Shown here piece by piece: positions 24,274 through 33,012 of a DNA stretch of 40,837 bases (positions within the stretch are counted from its first letter, which is position 1; every line of letters begins with the position of its first letter). The stretch covers positions 1-40,837 of the forward strand of contig JAGQUM010000024.1 of the NCBI GenBank assembly GCA_020438485.1, in the 5' to 3' direction. Source of the stretch: Thermoleophilia bacterium (GTDB taxonomy: Bacteria; Actinomycetota; Thermoleophilia; Miltoncostaeales; Miltoncostaeaceae). The notes below the pieces were generated by a model, which saw only the letters and a list, made by a program, of their open reading frames with translations, searched no databases and was not told the origin of the DNA. Both the position numbers and the translations under genes were made by a program.

Positions 24274-24972
24274 ATGCGCCGCAGCCACGACCGTCTGAAC
24301 GAAGCCGTGGCGGCCTATGCGCCCGTCGCCCAGGAGGGCCGCGATCGCCTTTTCGCCATCGCCGAGCGCACCGCGCCGTACGAGCTGAACCTCGACGAGG
24401 GGGCTCTCGTGCTGGACGGCCACCGATTCGCCGCGGCGCTGCTGGGGTCCCTGTCGCGCGCGTCGTACACGTGGCTGTGGGCGTGGGCGAACCCGGCTAT
24501 CGGCCCCGACCACCCCACGTCGGCCGCGTCGCTGCGCCTGCGGGACGAGATCGGGCCCGTCCGCGGCTGGTGGGAGCTGGAGGACGACGCCTTCCCGCTG
24601 GAGGGCGTCATCGACGCCGGGTACGGCCCCGGCGCCAGCGTCGCATCGGTCGCCGCCACGACCATCGGGGCGGGGGCGTACTTCGGTGTGGACTACGGCG
24701 ACGGCATCGCGTACCTGGCCATCACCGACCCCGCGGTGCGGCGCACCCCGCCGTCGGCGCTGACCCTGCCCCACCGGCTGCGGACCGCCGCCGCCGCCGT
24801 GCCCGGCCACGCGCGGGCGCAGGCGCTGACATACGCCCGCGAGCACGGCATCTCCGCCGACGACCACGGTCGCTCGGTCGTGCTGCCGCTGGCCGATGGC
24901 GTGGTGGTGCTGGAGATCGGCGCCGACGGCTCGCTCGGTGAGATCCACGCGGCCACCGAGCACTCGCACTGA
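24274..24972 (+). CDS. DUF6882-like protein
   Basis: 232-residue cytoplasmic protein. The hallmark is LLGSLSRASYTWLWAWANPA followed by a helical region, and then two similar beta-rich stretches: AGAYFGVDYGDGIAYLAITD and the C-terminal GRSVVLPLADGVVVLEIGAD. This matches what I know as the DUF6882 family, whose role is unknown. No signal peptide, membrane segment or metal-binding motif is apparent. The nitroreductase gene follows after 14 bp on the same strand, so the two are probably cotranscribed. The family call is from memory of the WxWAWAN motif. Confidence 0.8.
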   Translation: MRRSHDRLNEAVAAYAPVAQEGRDRLFAIAERTAPYELNLDEGALVLDGHRFAAALLGSLSRASYTWLWAWANPAIGPDHPTSAASLRLRDEIGPVRGWWELEDDAFPLEGVIDAGYGPGASVASVAATTIGAGAYFGVDYGDGIAYLAITDPAVRRTPPSALTLPHRLRTAAAAVPGHARAQALTYAREHGISADDHGRSVVLPLADGVVVLEIGADGSLGEIHAATEHSH

Positions 24973-24986
24973 CCCAGGGAGACCGA

Positions 24987-25553
24987 ATGGACACCGTACA
25001 ACGTGCGATCAGGGAGCGCCGCTCGGTCACACGCGTGGCCGACACGCCGGTGGAGCGCGCGCGGCTGAACGCGCTGATCGAGGCGGCCCTGTGGGCCCCC
25101 AACCACAAGCTCACCCTGCCCTGGCGGTTCGTGGTGGTCAGCGGCGACGCACGTGACGCCCTGGGCGACGCGCACGCGGACGCGCGGCGCCGCCTCGACC
25201 CAGGCCTCACCCCCGAGGGGGCCCTGGCGCAGCGGGCCCTCACGCGCCGCGCTCCGCACATCATCGTGTGCGCGGTGCGCCACCCCGGCGACGACCCCGT
25301 GGCGCGCCGTGAGGACCGCGACGCCGTCAGCGCCGGCATCCAGAACATGCTGCTGGCCGCGCACGCCGATGGGCTCGGCGCGGTGTGGCGCACCGGGCCG
25401 TTCGTCGACGAGCCCGAGGTGCGCGCGCACCTGGGTTGCGGCCCGGGCGAGGAGATCGTCGGGTTCGTGTACGTCGGCCTGCCCGACGGGGACGCGCCGC
25501 CCGCTCCGCCACGGCCGGCTACCGCCGACGTGGCGGAATGGCGCGACGGATAG
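24987..25553 (+). CDS. nitroreductase-family flavoprotein (YdjA-like)
   Basis: 188-residue FMN-dependent oxidoreductase of the nitroreductase fold. FMN contacts are expected at RERRSVTRVADTPV near the N-terminus. The region LIEAALWAPNHKLTLPWRFV and the helix ISAGIQNMLLAAHADGLGAV-type (here VSAGIQNMLLAAHADGLGAV) are typical, as is GEEIVGFVYVGLPDGD near the end. Short members like this resemble E. coli YdjA, whose natural substrate is not known. GGGAGA precedes the ATG. A hairpin lies just past the stop. Confidence 0.92.
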   Translation: MDTVQRAIRERRSVTRVADTPVERARLNALIEAALWAPNHKLTLPWRFVVVSGDARDALGDAHADARRRLDPGLTPEGALAQRALTRRAPHIIVCAVRHPGDDPVARREDRDAVSAGIQNMLLAAHADGLGAVWRTGPFVDEPEVRAHLGCGPGEEIVGFVYVGLPDGDAPPAPPRPATADVAEWRDG

Positions 25554-25561
25554 TGGCCCCC

Positions 25562-25580
25562 GGGCCCGTGCCCCGGGCCC
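25562..25580 (+). terminator. short GC hairpin after the nitroreductase gene
   Basis: A 7-bp stem GGGCCCG/CGGGCCC with a 5-nt loop starts 9 nt after the stop codon and ends 10 nt before the next -10 box. No U-tract. Confidence 0.35.
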
Positions 25581-25590
25581 CGCGGCGCGC

Positions 25591-25596
25591 TACCGT
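25591..25596 (+). promoter_or_regulatory. -10 box TACCGT for a leaderless start
   Basis: TACCGT ends 8 nt before the asparaginase ATG at 25605. No ribosome binding site is seen in the gap. Confidence 0.45.
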
Positions 25597-25604
25597 GCCC
25601 GACC

Positions 25605-26600
25605 ATGATCTCTGACGACGTTCGCCGCCCCGTGCGGCCGGTGCGGATCCTCACCACCGGCGGCACCATCGCCATGGGCGGTGCCGAGGGGGTGGCGCCC
25701 GAACTCGACGCGGACGGGCTGGTGGACGGCGTCGCCGGACTGTCACGGTTCAGCGGCCTCGAGGCCATCACGCTCATGAACAAGCCCAGCGCCCACCTGA
25801 CGCTGGACGATCAGCTGACCGTCTGCCGCACGGCCCGCGACCTGGCGCGCCAGGGCTTCGGCGTCGTCGTGACGCACGGAACGGACACGCTTGAGGAGAC
25901 GGCGATGCTGTGCGACGTGCTGCACGACGCGGACGCGCCCATCGTGTTCACGGGCGCCATCCGGCCGGCGTCCGCGGCCGGGGCCGACGGGCCCGCGAAC
26001 CTGCTGGACGCCGTCAGCGTGGCCGCGTCCGGCGACGGCGCCGGCCTCGGCTCGCTCGTGGTGTTCGGCGGGGAGATCCATCACGCCCGGTGCGTGCGCA
26101 AGACCGACACCACGTCGCTCGTGGCGTTCTCGTCGCCGCAGGTGGGGCCACTGGGTCGGGTCACGGAGGGGCACCCCACGATCTGGTCGCGCATCCCGCG
26201 AAACCTGCCGGTGGACCCGGAGGCGCTCGACCGGCGCGTCGTGATCCTGCCGACGTGCTCGGGTGACGACAGCCTGCTGGCACGGGCGGCGCTGGCCACG
26301 GAGCCACACGGCGTGGTCATCGGCACACTGGGAGGCGGCCACCTGGCCCCCGACCTGCTGGAGTTGTGGGCCACGCAGGCCGAGCGCATCCCGGTGGTGG
26401 CGTACTGCCGTCCCGAGCGCGGCACGTTGCTGACCACCACCTACGGATATCGCGCGTCCGAGCGAGACCTGCGCGACTCCGGCGTCATCCCCGCCGGCTT
26501 CCTGTCGCCCCAGGCCATCCGCATGAAGCTGCTGGCGTGCCTGTCGTCGGGCCTGGACATCGCCGCCATCCGCTACCGCTTCCGCCAGGACGACGGTTGA
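25605..26600 (+). CDS. ansA: L-asparaginase
   Basis: 331-residue asparaginase/glutaminase-type amidohydrolase that releases ammonia from L-asparagine. Both threonine motifs are intact: RILTTGGTIAMGG near the N-terminus, with the nucleophile Thr, and VVVTHGTDTLEETA with the second Thr-Lys/Asp network. FTGAIRPASAAGADGPANLL and GVVIGTLGGGHLAPDLLELW are also typical. No signal peptide, so a cytoplasmic enzyme. Probably transcribed alone from the box at 25591. Another nitrogen-releasing enzyme within 3.5 kb of the guanidine locus, but without a copy of the TetR palindrome. Confidence 0.94.
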   Translation: MISDDVRRPVRPVRILTTGGTIAMGGAEGVAPELDADGLVDGVAGLSRFSGLEAITLMNKPSAHLTLDDQLTVCRTARDLARQGFGVVVTHGTDTLEETAMLCDVLHDADAPIVFTGAIRPASAAGADGPANLLDAVSVAASGDGAGLGSLVVFGGEIHHARCVRKTDTTSLVAFSSPQVGPLGRVTEGHPTIWSRIPRNLPVDPEALDRRVVILPTCSGDDSLLARAALATEPHGVVIGTLGGGHLAPDLLELWATQAERIPVVAYCRPERGTLLTTTYGYRASERDLRDSGVIPAGFLSPQAIRMKLLACLSSGLDIAAIRYRFRQDDG

Positions 26601-26628
26601 CCGTCCCTTTGCCGTGCCGTGGCCGTCG

Positions 26629-26653
26629 CTAGGTAGCACGCCGATCTAGATAG
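26629..26653. promoter_or_regulatory. possible PadR operator: repeats CTAGGTAG and CTAGATAG
   Basis: Two near-identical octamers lie 17 bp apart start to start, each inside a small palindrome (GCTAGGTAGC-like and ATCTAGAT). They sit just before the padR gene, where autoregulation by PadR-family repressors is common. Confidence 0.35.
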
Positions 26654-26668
26654 GCAGACAATAGGGGC

Positions 26669-27022
26669 GTGACCGAGAACCCCTACCCCAGCGAGTGGCT
26701 CCGCGGCGTCCTCGGCCTCGCCGTGCTTCGAGTGATCGCCGACGGCCCCACGTACGGGTACGCGATCGCGCTGGCGCTGGCCGACCAGGGCTTCGGGGAG
26801 ATCAAGGGCGGCACCCTGTACCCCCTGCTGGGGCGCTTCGAGGAGTCGGGCGACGTGAGCGCCGAATGGCGCGAGGGCGACGGTGGCCCGGGCCGCAAGT
26901 ACTACCGGCTCACCGAGTCCGGGCGGCGCCTGCTGCACGACCGCGGGCGCATGTGGCACGGGTTCGCCCGACACATGTCGGGGTTCCTCACGACGATGCC
27001 GACGGAAAGGATCGAACGATGA
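26669..27022 (+). CDS. PadR-family transcriptional regulator
   Basis: 117-residue PadR-type winged-helix regulator. The N-terminal helices (WLRGVLGLAVLRVIADGPTYGYAIALAL) and the wing region (IKGGTLYPLLGRFEESGDVSAEWRE, GPGRKYYRLTESGRRLL) are diagnostic. The start is GTG at 26669, with the GACAAT-like box six bases before it and no separate ribosome binding site. Its stop overlaps the start of the HAAS-type membrane protein gene (ATGA). PadR with such a partner is a common actinobacterial and Firmicutes pair in which the regulator controls its own two-gene operon. Confidence 0.93.
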   Translation: MTENPYPSEWLRGVLGLAVLRVIADGPTYGYAIALALADQGFGEIKGGTLYPLLGRFEESGDVSAEWREGDGGPGRKYYRLTESGRRLLHDRGRMWHGFARHMSGFLTTMPTERIER

Positions 27023-27738
27023 GCGGGCGCACTGCAAGCGTGGGCATGACCAAGGCCTGGCGGGACCGAGCGGCCCTGGAGCTGCGCATACGGGGCGCGT
27101 CGGGCGGAACCATCGGCGACGCCCTGGCGGTCGTCGACGCGCACTGCGCCGACAGCGGCCAGGCGGCCGAGGAGGCGTTCGGCACGCCGCGCGCCTACGC
27201 CGAGTCGGTGCCCCTGTCCGACGACGAGCGCCGCCGCCTCTCCCCCGCGATGCTCGCGCGACACGCCGTGCCGAGCGTCGCGGGCCTGGCGGGCATGCTG
27301 CTGGCGTTCGCCGTGGTCGACGCGGTGCACGCGGGCGACCCGGTGGCGATCCGCGCCGGCGTAGCGCTGGCGATCGCGGTGATGCTGTGCGCGGCGGTCG
27401 CGCTCGTGGCGATGGGGCGGGTGTTCCTGCGGCACCTGTGGGCGGGCGCGCTGCTGGTGGCGACCGCGCTGGCGGCCACGATCGCGCTGGAGGCCGGCGT
27501 TCGCGGCACGCTGGCGAGGATGCCCGTGTGGGCCGCCGTCGCCGGCGCCGCGGCGCTGCTGGCCGCCTCCGTGGTGCTCCAGTACCGCGACAGGGATCTC
27601 GACCCCGTCTCCGACCCCCTGACGGGGGACCCGTCCCCGCGGTCCACGGCCATCGTGGCAGCGCTGACGCCCTGGCTGTTCCCGCTGATGACCGGCCTCG
27701 GCGTCGCCCTGATCGCGGCGATCAACGCCACGGCGTGA
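27019..27738 (+). CDS. HAAS/DUF1700-like membrane protein paired with PadR
   Basis: 239-residue membrane protein. The N-terminal 65 residues form a soluble helical domain like the HAAS domain (LELRIRGASGGTIGDALAVV, then AAEEAFGTPRAYAESVPLS). About five to six hydrophobic helices follow from residue 90 (VAGLAGMLLAFAVVDAVHAG onward), ending in LFPLMTGLGVALIAAINATA. Function is unknown; known pairs place the HAAS protein as the target or partner of PadR in membrane-stress signalling. Translationally coupled to padR by an ATGA overlap, with GGAAAGG upstream. A very strong hairpin follows the stop. Confidence 0.85.
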   Translation: MSGRTASVGMTKAWRDRAALELRIRGASGGTIGDALAVVDAHCADSGQAAEEAFGTPRAYAESVPLSDDERRRLSPAMLARHAVPSVAGLAGMLLAFAVVDAVHAGDPVAIRAGVALAIAVMLCAAVALVAMGRVFLRHLWAGALLVATALAATIALEAGVRGTLARMPVWAAVAGAAALLAASVVLQYRDRDLDPVSDPLTGDPSPRSTAIVAALTPWLFPLMTGLGVALIAAINATA

Positions 27739-27742
27739 ACCT

Positions 27743-27778
27743 CCGGGTGCCCGCCCCGGGCGCGGGGCGGGCACCCGG
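27743..27778. terminator. strong bidirectional terminator hairpin
   Basis: A perfect 15-bp stem (CCGGGTGCCCGCCCC and its complement) with a 6-nt loop lies between the convergent HAAS-protein and npdG genes, 5 nt past one stop and 8 nt past the other. It should stop transcription from both sides. Confidence 0.75.
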
Positions 27779-27786
27779 CAGCCGCG

Positions 27787-28482
27787 TCAGTGCTCCGGCA
27801 CCGCGGAGCGCTCGGGTGCGTTCTCCAGGCCCGTGAGGACGAGGCTGGCCTCGCCGCCATAGCGCTTGTTCAGGTTGATGATGAGCGCCGTGGAGCCCTC
27901 GATCACGATGGCGTTGGCCAGCGGCCCGGCGTCCAGGCCACGTGCGCCCGGCAGGTCCTTCGTGAGCTCGATGACGGCCTCGCGGGCCGCCTTGCTCTTG
28001 CCGCACACCATCACGTCGGCGTGCAGGTCGTGGCGGGCCTGCAGCGCCGCCGCGGGCAGGTTGTTGTACGCCACGACGACCTTGGCCTCGGGGGCGAGCT
28101 CCTGGATGCGGTGCGCGCAACTGGGGCCCCCTCCGGGCAGCTCGTCGCCCTGCACGGCCATGGCGCCGGACTTGCCGAACTTCAGGGCGTTCACCACCGA
28201 CACCACCACCTTGCCGGCCAGCGCGTCGGCCAGGGCGGGGATCGTCGAGTCGATGCCCTCCCACGGGATCGACACGATGGCCATCTCGCCCTCCGCGGCG
28301 GCCTCGGCGTTCTCCATGGGGACGAAGTTCCCCTCGGGATAGCCCTCGCGCAGGCCCGCGGCGGCCTGGTCGGCGCGCTCCTGGCTGCGGGAGCCGACGA
28401 CGATGTCGTGTCCGGCCGCCGCGAAGCAGATGGCAAGGCCGCGGCCCAGGTCGCCGGTGCCGCCGAAGATCGCGATCTTCAC
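27787..28482 (-). CDS. npdG: NADPH-dependent F420 reductase
   Basis: 231-residue Rossmann enzyme that moves hydride between NADP(H) and the deazaflavin coenzyme F420. The N-terminus IAIFGGTGDLGRGLA binds NADP; GSRSQERADQA includes the Ser/Arg pair that selects the 2'-phosphate. AIVSIPWEGID, SVVNALKF and VVAYNNLPAAALQA follow the NpdG/Fno pattern, and the length agrees. Its presence shows that the host makes F420. The GTG start has GGAG seven bases upstream. It is 22 bp downstream of folD, in one operon with pcrA, which places F420 and folate redox metabolism together. Confidence 0.94.
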   Translation of the reverse strand: MKIAIFGGTGDLGRGLAICFAAAGHDIVVGSRSQERADQAAAGLREGYPEGNFVPMENAEAAAEGEMAIVSIPWEGIDSTIPALADALAGKVVVSVVNALKFGKSGAMAVQGDELPGGGPSCAHRIQELAPEAKVVVAYNNLPAAALQARHDLHADVMVCGKSKAAREAVIELTKDLPGARGLDAGPLANAIVIEGSTALIINLNKRYGGEASLVLTGLENAPERSAVPEH

Positions 28483-28504
28483 GTGTTCTCCACCCTTGGT
28501 CGTG

Positions 28505-29362
28505 TTATTCGTCGCCCACCCGCCGCCGGGCGGCGAGGAGCGTGTTCGCCAGCAGGAAAGCGATGGTCATGGGGCCCACGCCCCCGGGCACGGGCGTGAT
28601 CCACCCGGCCACGTTCGACGCCTCGCCGAAATGGATGTCGCCGCGCAGGCCGTCGTCCGTGCGGTTGATGCCCACGTCGATGAGGGCCGCCCCGGGCTTG
28701 ATCCAATCGCCCCGGATCATCTCGGGGCGCCCGACGGCGGCCACCAGCACGTCGGCCGTGCGGCAGAGCCCGGGGAGGTCGCGCGTGCGCGAGTGCGCGA
28801 TGGTCACGGTGCAGTTGCGCTCGAGCAGCAGCATGGCCTGGGGCTTGCCGACGATGAGGCTACGGCCCACCACGACGGCGTTCGCGCCCTCCAGGGGCAC
28901 GCCGGCGTCGTCGAGCAGGCGCATCACCCCGGCGGGCGTGCACGGCACGTTGCCGGGCTCCCCGCGCATCAGGCGGCCCATGTTGCCGGGCCCGAAGCCG
29001 TCGACGTCCTTGTCGGGGTGGATGCGGGCGGCGATGAGGGGCTCGGAGAGCTGGTCGGGCACGGGCAACTGGACCAGCATGCCGTCCACGTCGCGCGCGT
29101 CGTTGAGCTCGTCGATGACCTGGTCCAGCTCAGCCTGCGACGTGTCGCCCGGCAGCGTGATGCGGCGCGAGAACATGCCACACTCATCGGCCTGGCGGGC
29201 CTTGTTGGCCTGGTAGATCTCGCTGGCCGGGTCGTCGCCCACCTGGATGCCCACCAGACCGGGCGGACGGCCGTGCGCGGCCAGGAACCGGGCGACGCCC
29301 TCCGCGACCTCGTGCCGCACGACGGCGGCCGCCGCCCGCCCGTCGATGATCGTCGCGCTCAT
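28505..29362 (-). CDS. folD: methylenetetrahydrofolate dehydrogenase / methenyl-THF cyclohydrolase
   Basis: 285-residue bifunctional FolD, which interconverts 5,10-methylene-, 5,10-methenyl- and 10-formyl-tetrahydrofolate with NADP. The cyclohydrolase residues Tyr50 and Lys54 lie in [17 protein letters not shown]. The signature [10 protein letters not shown], the substrate loop [15 protein letters not shown] and the nucleotide-binding [12 protein letters not shown] and [11 protein letters not shown] are complete. The ATG overlaps the pcrA stop (ATGA). The gene supplies one-carbon units for purine, formyl-methionine and methyl metabolism. Confidence 0.97.
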   Translation of the reverse strand: MSATIIDGRAAAAVVRHEVAEGVARFLAAHGRPPGLVGIQVGDDPASEIYQANKARQADECGMFSRRITLPGDTSQAELDQVIDELNDARDVDGMLVQLPVPDQLSEPLIAARIHPDKDVDGFGPGNMGRLMRGEPGNVPCTPAGVMRLLDDAGVPLEGANAVVVGRSLIVGKPQAMLLLERNCTVTIAHSRTRDLPGLCRTADVLVAAVGRPEMIRGDWIKPGAALIDVGINRTDDGLRGDIHFGEASNVAGWITPVPGGVGPMTIAFLLANTLLAARRRVGDE

Positions 29363-31527
29363 GCCGTCTCCACCTTTCGCATCGGGGCCGCCCCGGCCAT
29401 CAGCCGGCGCTCGGTGCCGTCGTTCGCGAACCTCACGCGCACAAGACTGCCACGCGATTCGACCCCCGTGACCACCCCCTCGCCGAACGTCGCGTGGACG
29501 ACGTTGTCGCCGGGGTCGAAACGCCCGCCCGGCTGGGTGCGTCCGGGGGCGGACGCGACCCGGTGGCCGAGCGTCGCGGCCGTCGCCCGCCGCGCCGGCC
29601 CGCGTGAGGTCGCCCGGGTTGCCGTGACGGGGATCTCTGCCAGGAACCGCGACGGCAGGCGGTACTCGCGCGACCCGCGAAAACCGCGCGTCTCGGCGTG
29701 CGTCAGGCCCAGGCGGCGCCGCGCGCGGGTCATGCCGACGTAACAGAGGCGCCGTTCCTCCTCGAGGGCCTCCGGTGTGTCGCTGCGCGAGTGCGGGAAC
29801 GTCCCGTCCTCCATACCGGTCATCATCACGACGTCGAACTCGAGGCCCTTCGCGTTGTGCACCGTCATCAGCGTGACGGCGCCCGTGTCCTGGTCCACCA
29901 GGTCGCCGTCCGACTGCAGCGCCACCTCGTCGAGGAACCCCTGCAGGCTCGGCTGGTCGGCTGTGGCCTGGTATTCGGCGGCGACGGAGACGAGCTCGTC
30001 CAGGTTCTCGAGGCGCCCCTGGGCCTCCAGCGTGCCGTCGGCCTCGAGCATGGCCCGCAGCCCCGAGCCGTCCACGGCCATCCGCACGAGCTGGTCGAAC
30101 GGCAGCCCGGCGCGAGCGGCCTGCGACAGTTCGGCGAACAGCGTCGCGACGGCCGCCAGGGAGCGGCGCTGGGCGGCGGTGAGGCCGTCGACCATGTCGG
30201 CCTGCGCCGGGGCCTCGCCGATGCCCATGCGGTGCGTGTCGGCGAACGCCTGCAGCTTCTGCACGGCGCCCGGGCCGATCCCGCGCCGGGGGGTGCCCAT
30301 GGCGCGGGTGAACGCGATGACATCCCCGGGGTTGGCGACGGCCCGCAGATAGGCCAGCGCGTCGCGCACCTCGGCGCGCTCATAGAACCGGGGTCCGCCC
30401 ACGACCGCGTACGGGATGCGCCGGCGCACCAGCTGGTCCTCGATGGCGCGGCTCTGTGCGTTGGTGCGGTAGAACACCGCGATCTGGTCCATCCGGACGC
30501 CCTCGGCCGCGGCGCGATCGATCTCGGACGCCACGGCGCGGGCCTCGTCGTGCTCGTCGCGGAACCCGGCGACGGTCAGCGGCTCACCGTCGCCGAGGTC
30601 GGTCCACAGCTTCTTGGGCCGGCGGCCGGTGTTGAGCGCCACCACGGCGTTCGCGGCGGCCAGGATGGTGCCCGTGGAGCGGTAGTTCTGCTCGAGGGCC
30701 ACGACGCGGGCGTCGGGGTAGTCGCGCTCGAAGTCCAGGATGTTGCGCACGTCGGCGCCGCGCCACGAGTAGATGCCCTGGTCGTCGTCACCCACGGCCA
30801 TCACGTTGTTCTGCGGCGCGGCGAGGATGCGCACCAGGCGGTACTGCGCGTGGTTCGTGTCCTGGTATTCGTCCACCATCACGTGCTGGAAGCGGCTCTG
30901 GTATCGATGGCGGGTGGCCTCGTCGTTCTCCAGCAGGCGCACCGTGACCATCAGCAGGTCGTCGAAGTCGAGGGCCCCCGCGGCCCGCAGGCGGTCGGCG
31001 TAGCGCCGGTACAGGCGCACGACGATGTCGTCCGTGAACGAGCCCGCCTGGGAGGCGAGATCCTCGGGGGCCAGCAGGCGGTTCTTGGCGTCCGAGATCT
31101 GGGCCAGCACGGCGCGGGGGGCGAACCGCTTGGGGTCGACGTCCTCGTCCACCAGGCACTGACGCATGAGGCGCGCCTGGTCGTCGGCGTCGTAGATCGT
31201 GAAGTCGCGCGGCAGGCCGGCCGCCTCGGCCTCGCGGCGCAGGATGCGCACGCACGCCGAGTGGAACGTGGACGCCCACACCTCGCGCCCCAGCGGGCCG
31301 ATGAGGCCGACGATGCGCTCGCGCATCTCCCCCGCGGCCTTGTTCGTGAAAGTGATCGCCAGGATCGCCCAGGGGGGAACGCCCCGCTCGGCCACGAGGC
31401 GCGCGATGCGGTGCGTCAGCACCCGCGTCTTGCCGCTTCCCGCCCCCGCCAGCACCAGAAGCGGCCCCTCGTCGTGAAGGACCGCTTCCGCCTGCGGGGG
31501 GTTGAGGTGGGCGACGAGGTCGGTCAC
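29359..31527 (-). CDS. pcrA: UvrD/PcrA-type DNA helicase
   Basis: 722-residue superfamily 1A 3'-5' helicase acting in nucleotide-excision repair and in clearing blocked forks. Motif Q (LNPPQAEAV), motif [14 protein letters not shown], motif Ia [13 protein letters not shown], motif [10 protein letters not shown], motif [16 protein letters not shown], motif [10 protein letters not shown], motif [11 protein letters not shown] and motif [12 protein letters not shown] are all present. The C-terminal tail ends in a Tudor-like segment ([20 protein letters not shown]) that binds RNA polymerase in known PcrA proteins. The GTG start follows TAGAGT by six bases, suggesting a leaderless mRNA. No LexA box is seen upstream. 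Confidence 0.96.
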   Translation of the reverse strand: MTDLVAHLNPPQAEAVLHDEGPLLVLAGAGSGKTRVLTHRIARLVAERGVPPWAILAITFTNKAAGEMRERIVGLIGPLGREVWASTFHSACVRILRREAEAAGLPRDFTIYDADDQARLMRQCLVDEDVDPKRFAPRAVLAQISDAKNRLLAPEDLASQAGSFTDDIVVRLYRRYADRLRAAGALDFDDLLMVTVRLLENDEATRHRYQSRFQHVMVDEYQDTNHAQYRLVRILAAPQNNVMAVGDDDQGIYSWRGADVRNILDFERDYPDARVVALEQNYRSTGTILAAANAVVALNTGRRPKKLWTDLGDGEPLTVAGFRDEHDEARAVASEIDRAAAEGVRMDQIAVFYRTNAQSRAIEDQLVRRRIPYAVVGGPRFYERAEVRDALAYLRAVANPGDVIAFTRAMGTPRRGIGPGAVQKLQAFADTHRMGIGEAPAQADMVDGLTAAQRRSLAAVATLFAELSQAARAGLPFDQLVRMAVDGSGLRAMLEADGTLEAQGRLENLDELVSVAAEYQATADQPSLQGFLDEVALQSDGDLVDQDTGAVTLMTVHNAKGLEFDVVMMTGMEDGTFPHSRSDTPEALEEERRLCYVGMTRARRRLGLTHAETRGFRGSREYRLPSRFLAEIPVTATRATSRGPARRATAATLGHRVASAPGRTQPGGRFDPGDNVVHATFGEGVVTGVESRGSLVRVRFANDGTERRLMAGAAPMRKVETA

Positions 31528-31533
31528 CCCCTC

Positions 31534-31539
31534 ACTCTA
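31534..31539 (-). promoter_or_regulatory. -10 box TAGAGT for a leaderless start
   Basis: On the minus strand TAGAGT is followed by GAGGGG and then the pcrA GTG. GAGGGG is too close to act as a normal ribosome binding site, so a leaderless mRNA is likelier. Confidence 0.4.
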
Positions 31540-31541
31540 TC

Positions 31542-31557
31542 GGCGGCCGAGGCCGCC
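31542..31557 (-). terminator. short hairpin after the thioester-protein gene
   Basis: GGCGGCC and GGCCGCC pair across a very short loop, 12 nt past the stop codon and before the pcrA promoter. Weak evidence. Confidence 0.25.
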
Positions 31558-31569
31558 CCGGGATCTGCG

Positions 31570-32934
31570 TCAGCCGGTGACGGCGGGTCGGACGGCGGCC
31601 GGGCGCCGGCCGGCGAACAGCGTCGCGGCAGTGGCGCGGACCGTGCGGGTCCCGCTCGCCGTCGCCGTGGCCACGTTCACCCGGCGGCCCGACACGGTGG
31701 ACGCGGTGCGCACCGAGATCACGACCCGGCGGGACGCACCCGGGGCCAGGCGGCCGACGTTCCAGCGCACGGCGCCGGAGCGGGCCCGGGCGCCCGCGGC
31801 GCGCTCCACGGTCAGACCCGACGGCAGCCGGTCGGTGAGCGTCACGTTGCGGGCCTCGGTGGTGCCGCGGTTGGTCACCGTGATGACGTACCGCACGACG
31901 GCGCCGGCGGTGGCCCGGGCCGGACCGGTCTTGCGCAGCGCCAGGCGCGGTGCGCCGGCGGTCTGGGCGAGCACGGCCACCTGGGGGGCGGGCGTGGCGA
32001 CCGGGGCAGGCGTGGTCGTGCCGGACGGCGTCGCGTTCGACGGCGGCGTCACGACGGGCGTGGTGCCGGTGCTGGGGTTGGGGATCACCACCGGGGCGGC
32101 CGTGAACGCCACGCTGATGCCGGCGGTGATCGTGGACGGCTCGGCGATGACCGTCTTCTGCTGGGGGTAGTCGGTCGGAACGAGGGCCATCACGCGTCCG
32201 TCTCCCGCCGTCGCGGCGGTGACGCGGGCCGTGCCCGGCGTCAGACGCGTCAGGTTCACCCTGGCCGTCCCGTCGGACCCCAGCACCACGCTCGCGGCCG
32301 ACAGCGTGCCGTCGCCGGCCGGAATGGTGAGGTCCACCGCGGCGCCGGCCTTGCCGGTGACGGTGACGACGGCCTGGGTCGCGCCGGCGGCCGGGGCGGC
32401 GGCGGACAGGGCGATCGCCGTGGGCGTCGCCGCGGCCGCGCGGGCCTCGGCAACCAGGGCCGCCACCTCGGCGTTCAGCGCCGCGTTGGCGGTCGGGTTC
32501 GTGGCGCGCACGTCCCCGACGATGACCCACACGGCGATCTGTGCGACCTCCGCGCGGTGCGCGTCGGCGGCGGACGCCCCGGTGGCGGGCGCGACCCAAC
32601 GCGACGGCGTGGCCGTGTCGAGGATGTACCCGACGGCACGGTTGTCGGCGGCGGTCATGTCCTGAGGCACGACGTTCACAGGGTGGGTCCCGATGTCGTA
32701 CGTGTGGCCGAGGTCGACACAGAGCACGTTGCGCAGGTCACCCGCGTCGATGCGGGTGTGCACTGCGCCCGCCCAGGCGGCCTTCGCGGTGCCGTCGGGG
32801 AGGTACACCGTCACGTTCTGACCGGTGTAGCCGTCGTCCGTGCGGGTCGCGGCCGTTGCCGTGGCCGTGCCGGCGACGAGGGCGGCGGCCGTGAGGACGG
32901 CGATGGCGCGGCGGGAGCAGAGGTGGGGTGCCAT
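31570..32934 (-). CDS. secreted thioester-domain protein with C-terminal DUF11 module
   Basis: 454-residue exported protein. Signal peptide residues 1-29 (RAIAVLTAAALVAGTATATA). The next domain resembles Gram-positive thioester (TQXA/TED) domains: a Cys at 72 in RNVLCVDLGHTYDIG and a Gln at 132 in EVAQIAVWVIVGD, with NRAVGYILD between them. In known TEDs such a Cys and Gln form an internal thioester that bonds covalently to host or surface targets. Ig-like beta stretches (about 170-270), a Pro/Thr linker (PNPSTGTTPVVTPPSNATPS) and a DUF11 module (VVRYVITVTNRGTTEARNVT) follow. No sortase motif or C-terminal anchor, so attachment is unclear. The ATG has a GGAGG ribosome binding site. Confidence 0.82.
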   Translation of the reverse strand: MAPHLCSRRAIAVLTAAALVAGTATATAATRTDDGYTGQNVTVYLPDGTAKAAWAGAVHTRIDAGDLRNVLCVDLGHTYDIGTHPVNVVPQDMTAADNRAVGYILDTATPSRWVAPATGASAADAHRAEVAQIAVWVIVGDVRATNPTANAALNAEVAALVAEARAAAATPTAIALSAAAPAAGATQAVVTVTGKAGAAVDLTIPAGDGTLSAASVVLGSDGTARVNLTRLTPGTARVTAATAGDGRVMALVPTDYPQQKTVIAEPSTITAGISVAFTAAPVVIPNPSTGTTPVVTPPSNATPSGTTTPAPVATPAPQVAVLAQTAGAPRLALRKTGPARATAGAVVRYVITVTNRGTTEARNVTLTDRLPSGLTVERAAGARARSGAVRWNVGRLAPGASRRVVISVRTASTVSGRRVNVATATASGTRTVRATAATLFAGRRPAAVRPAVTG

Positions 32935-32950
32935 GGTGGCCCTCCTGTCC

Positions 32951-32978
32951 GTGGTGTGGGCGGTCCTGCCCACACCAC
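32951..32978 (-). other. perfect hairpin in the leader of the thioester-protein gene
   Basis: An 11-bp stem GTGGTGTGGGC/GCCCACACCAC with a 6-nt loop lies 16 nt upstream of the start codon and 7-8 nt from the ribosome binding site. It could be an mRNA leader structure affecting translation, or a protein-binding palindrome. Confidence 0.45.
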
Positions 32979-33012
32979 GAAGGGTGCCACCGCGGGCCCC
33001 CCGCACCGCGAG

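Noticed and set aside
24070-24969. Minus-strand frame opposite the DUF6882-like gene
   Set aside because: The plus-strand gene has family motifs and a promoter; this frame has neither.
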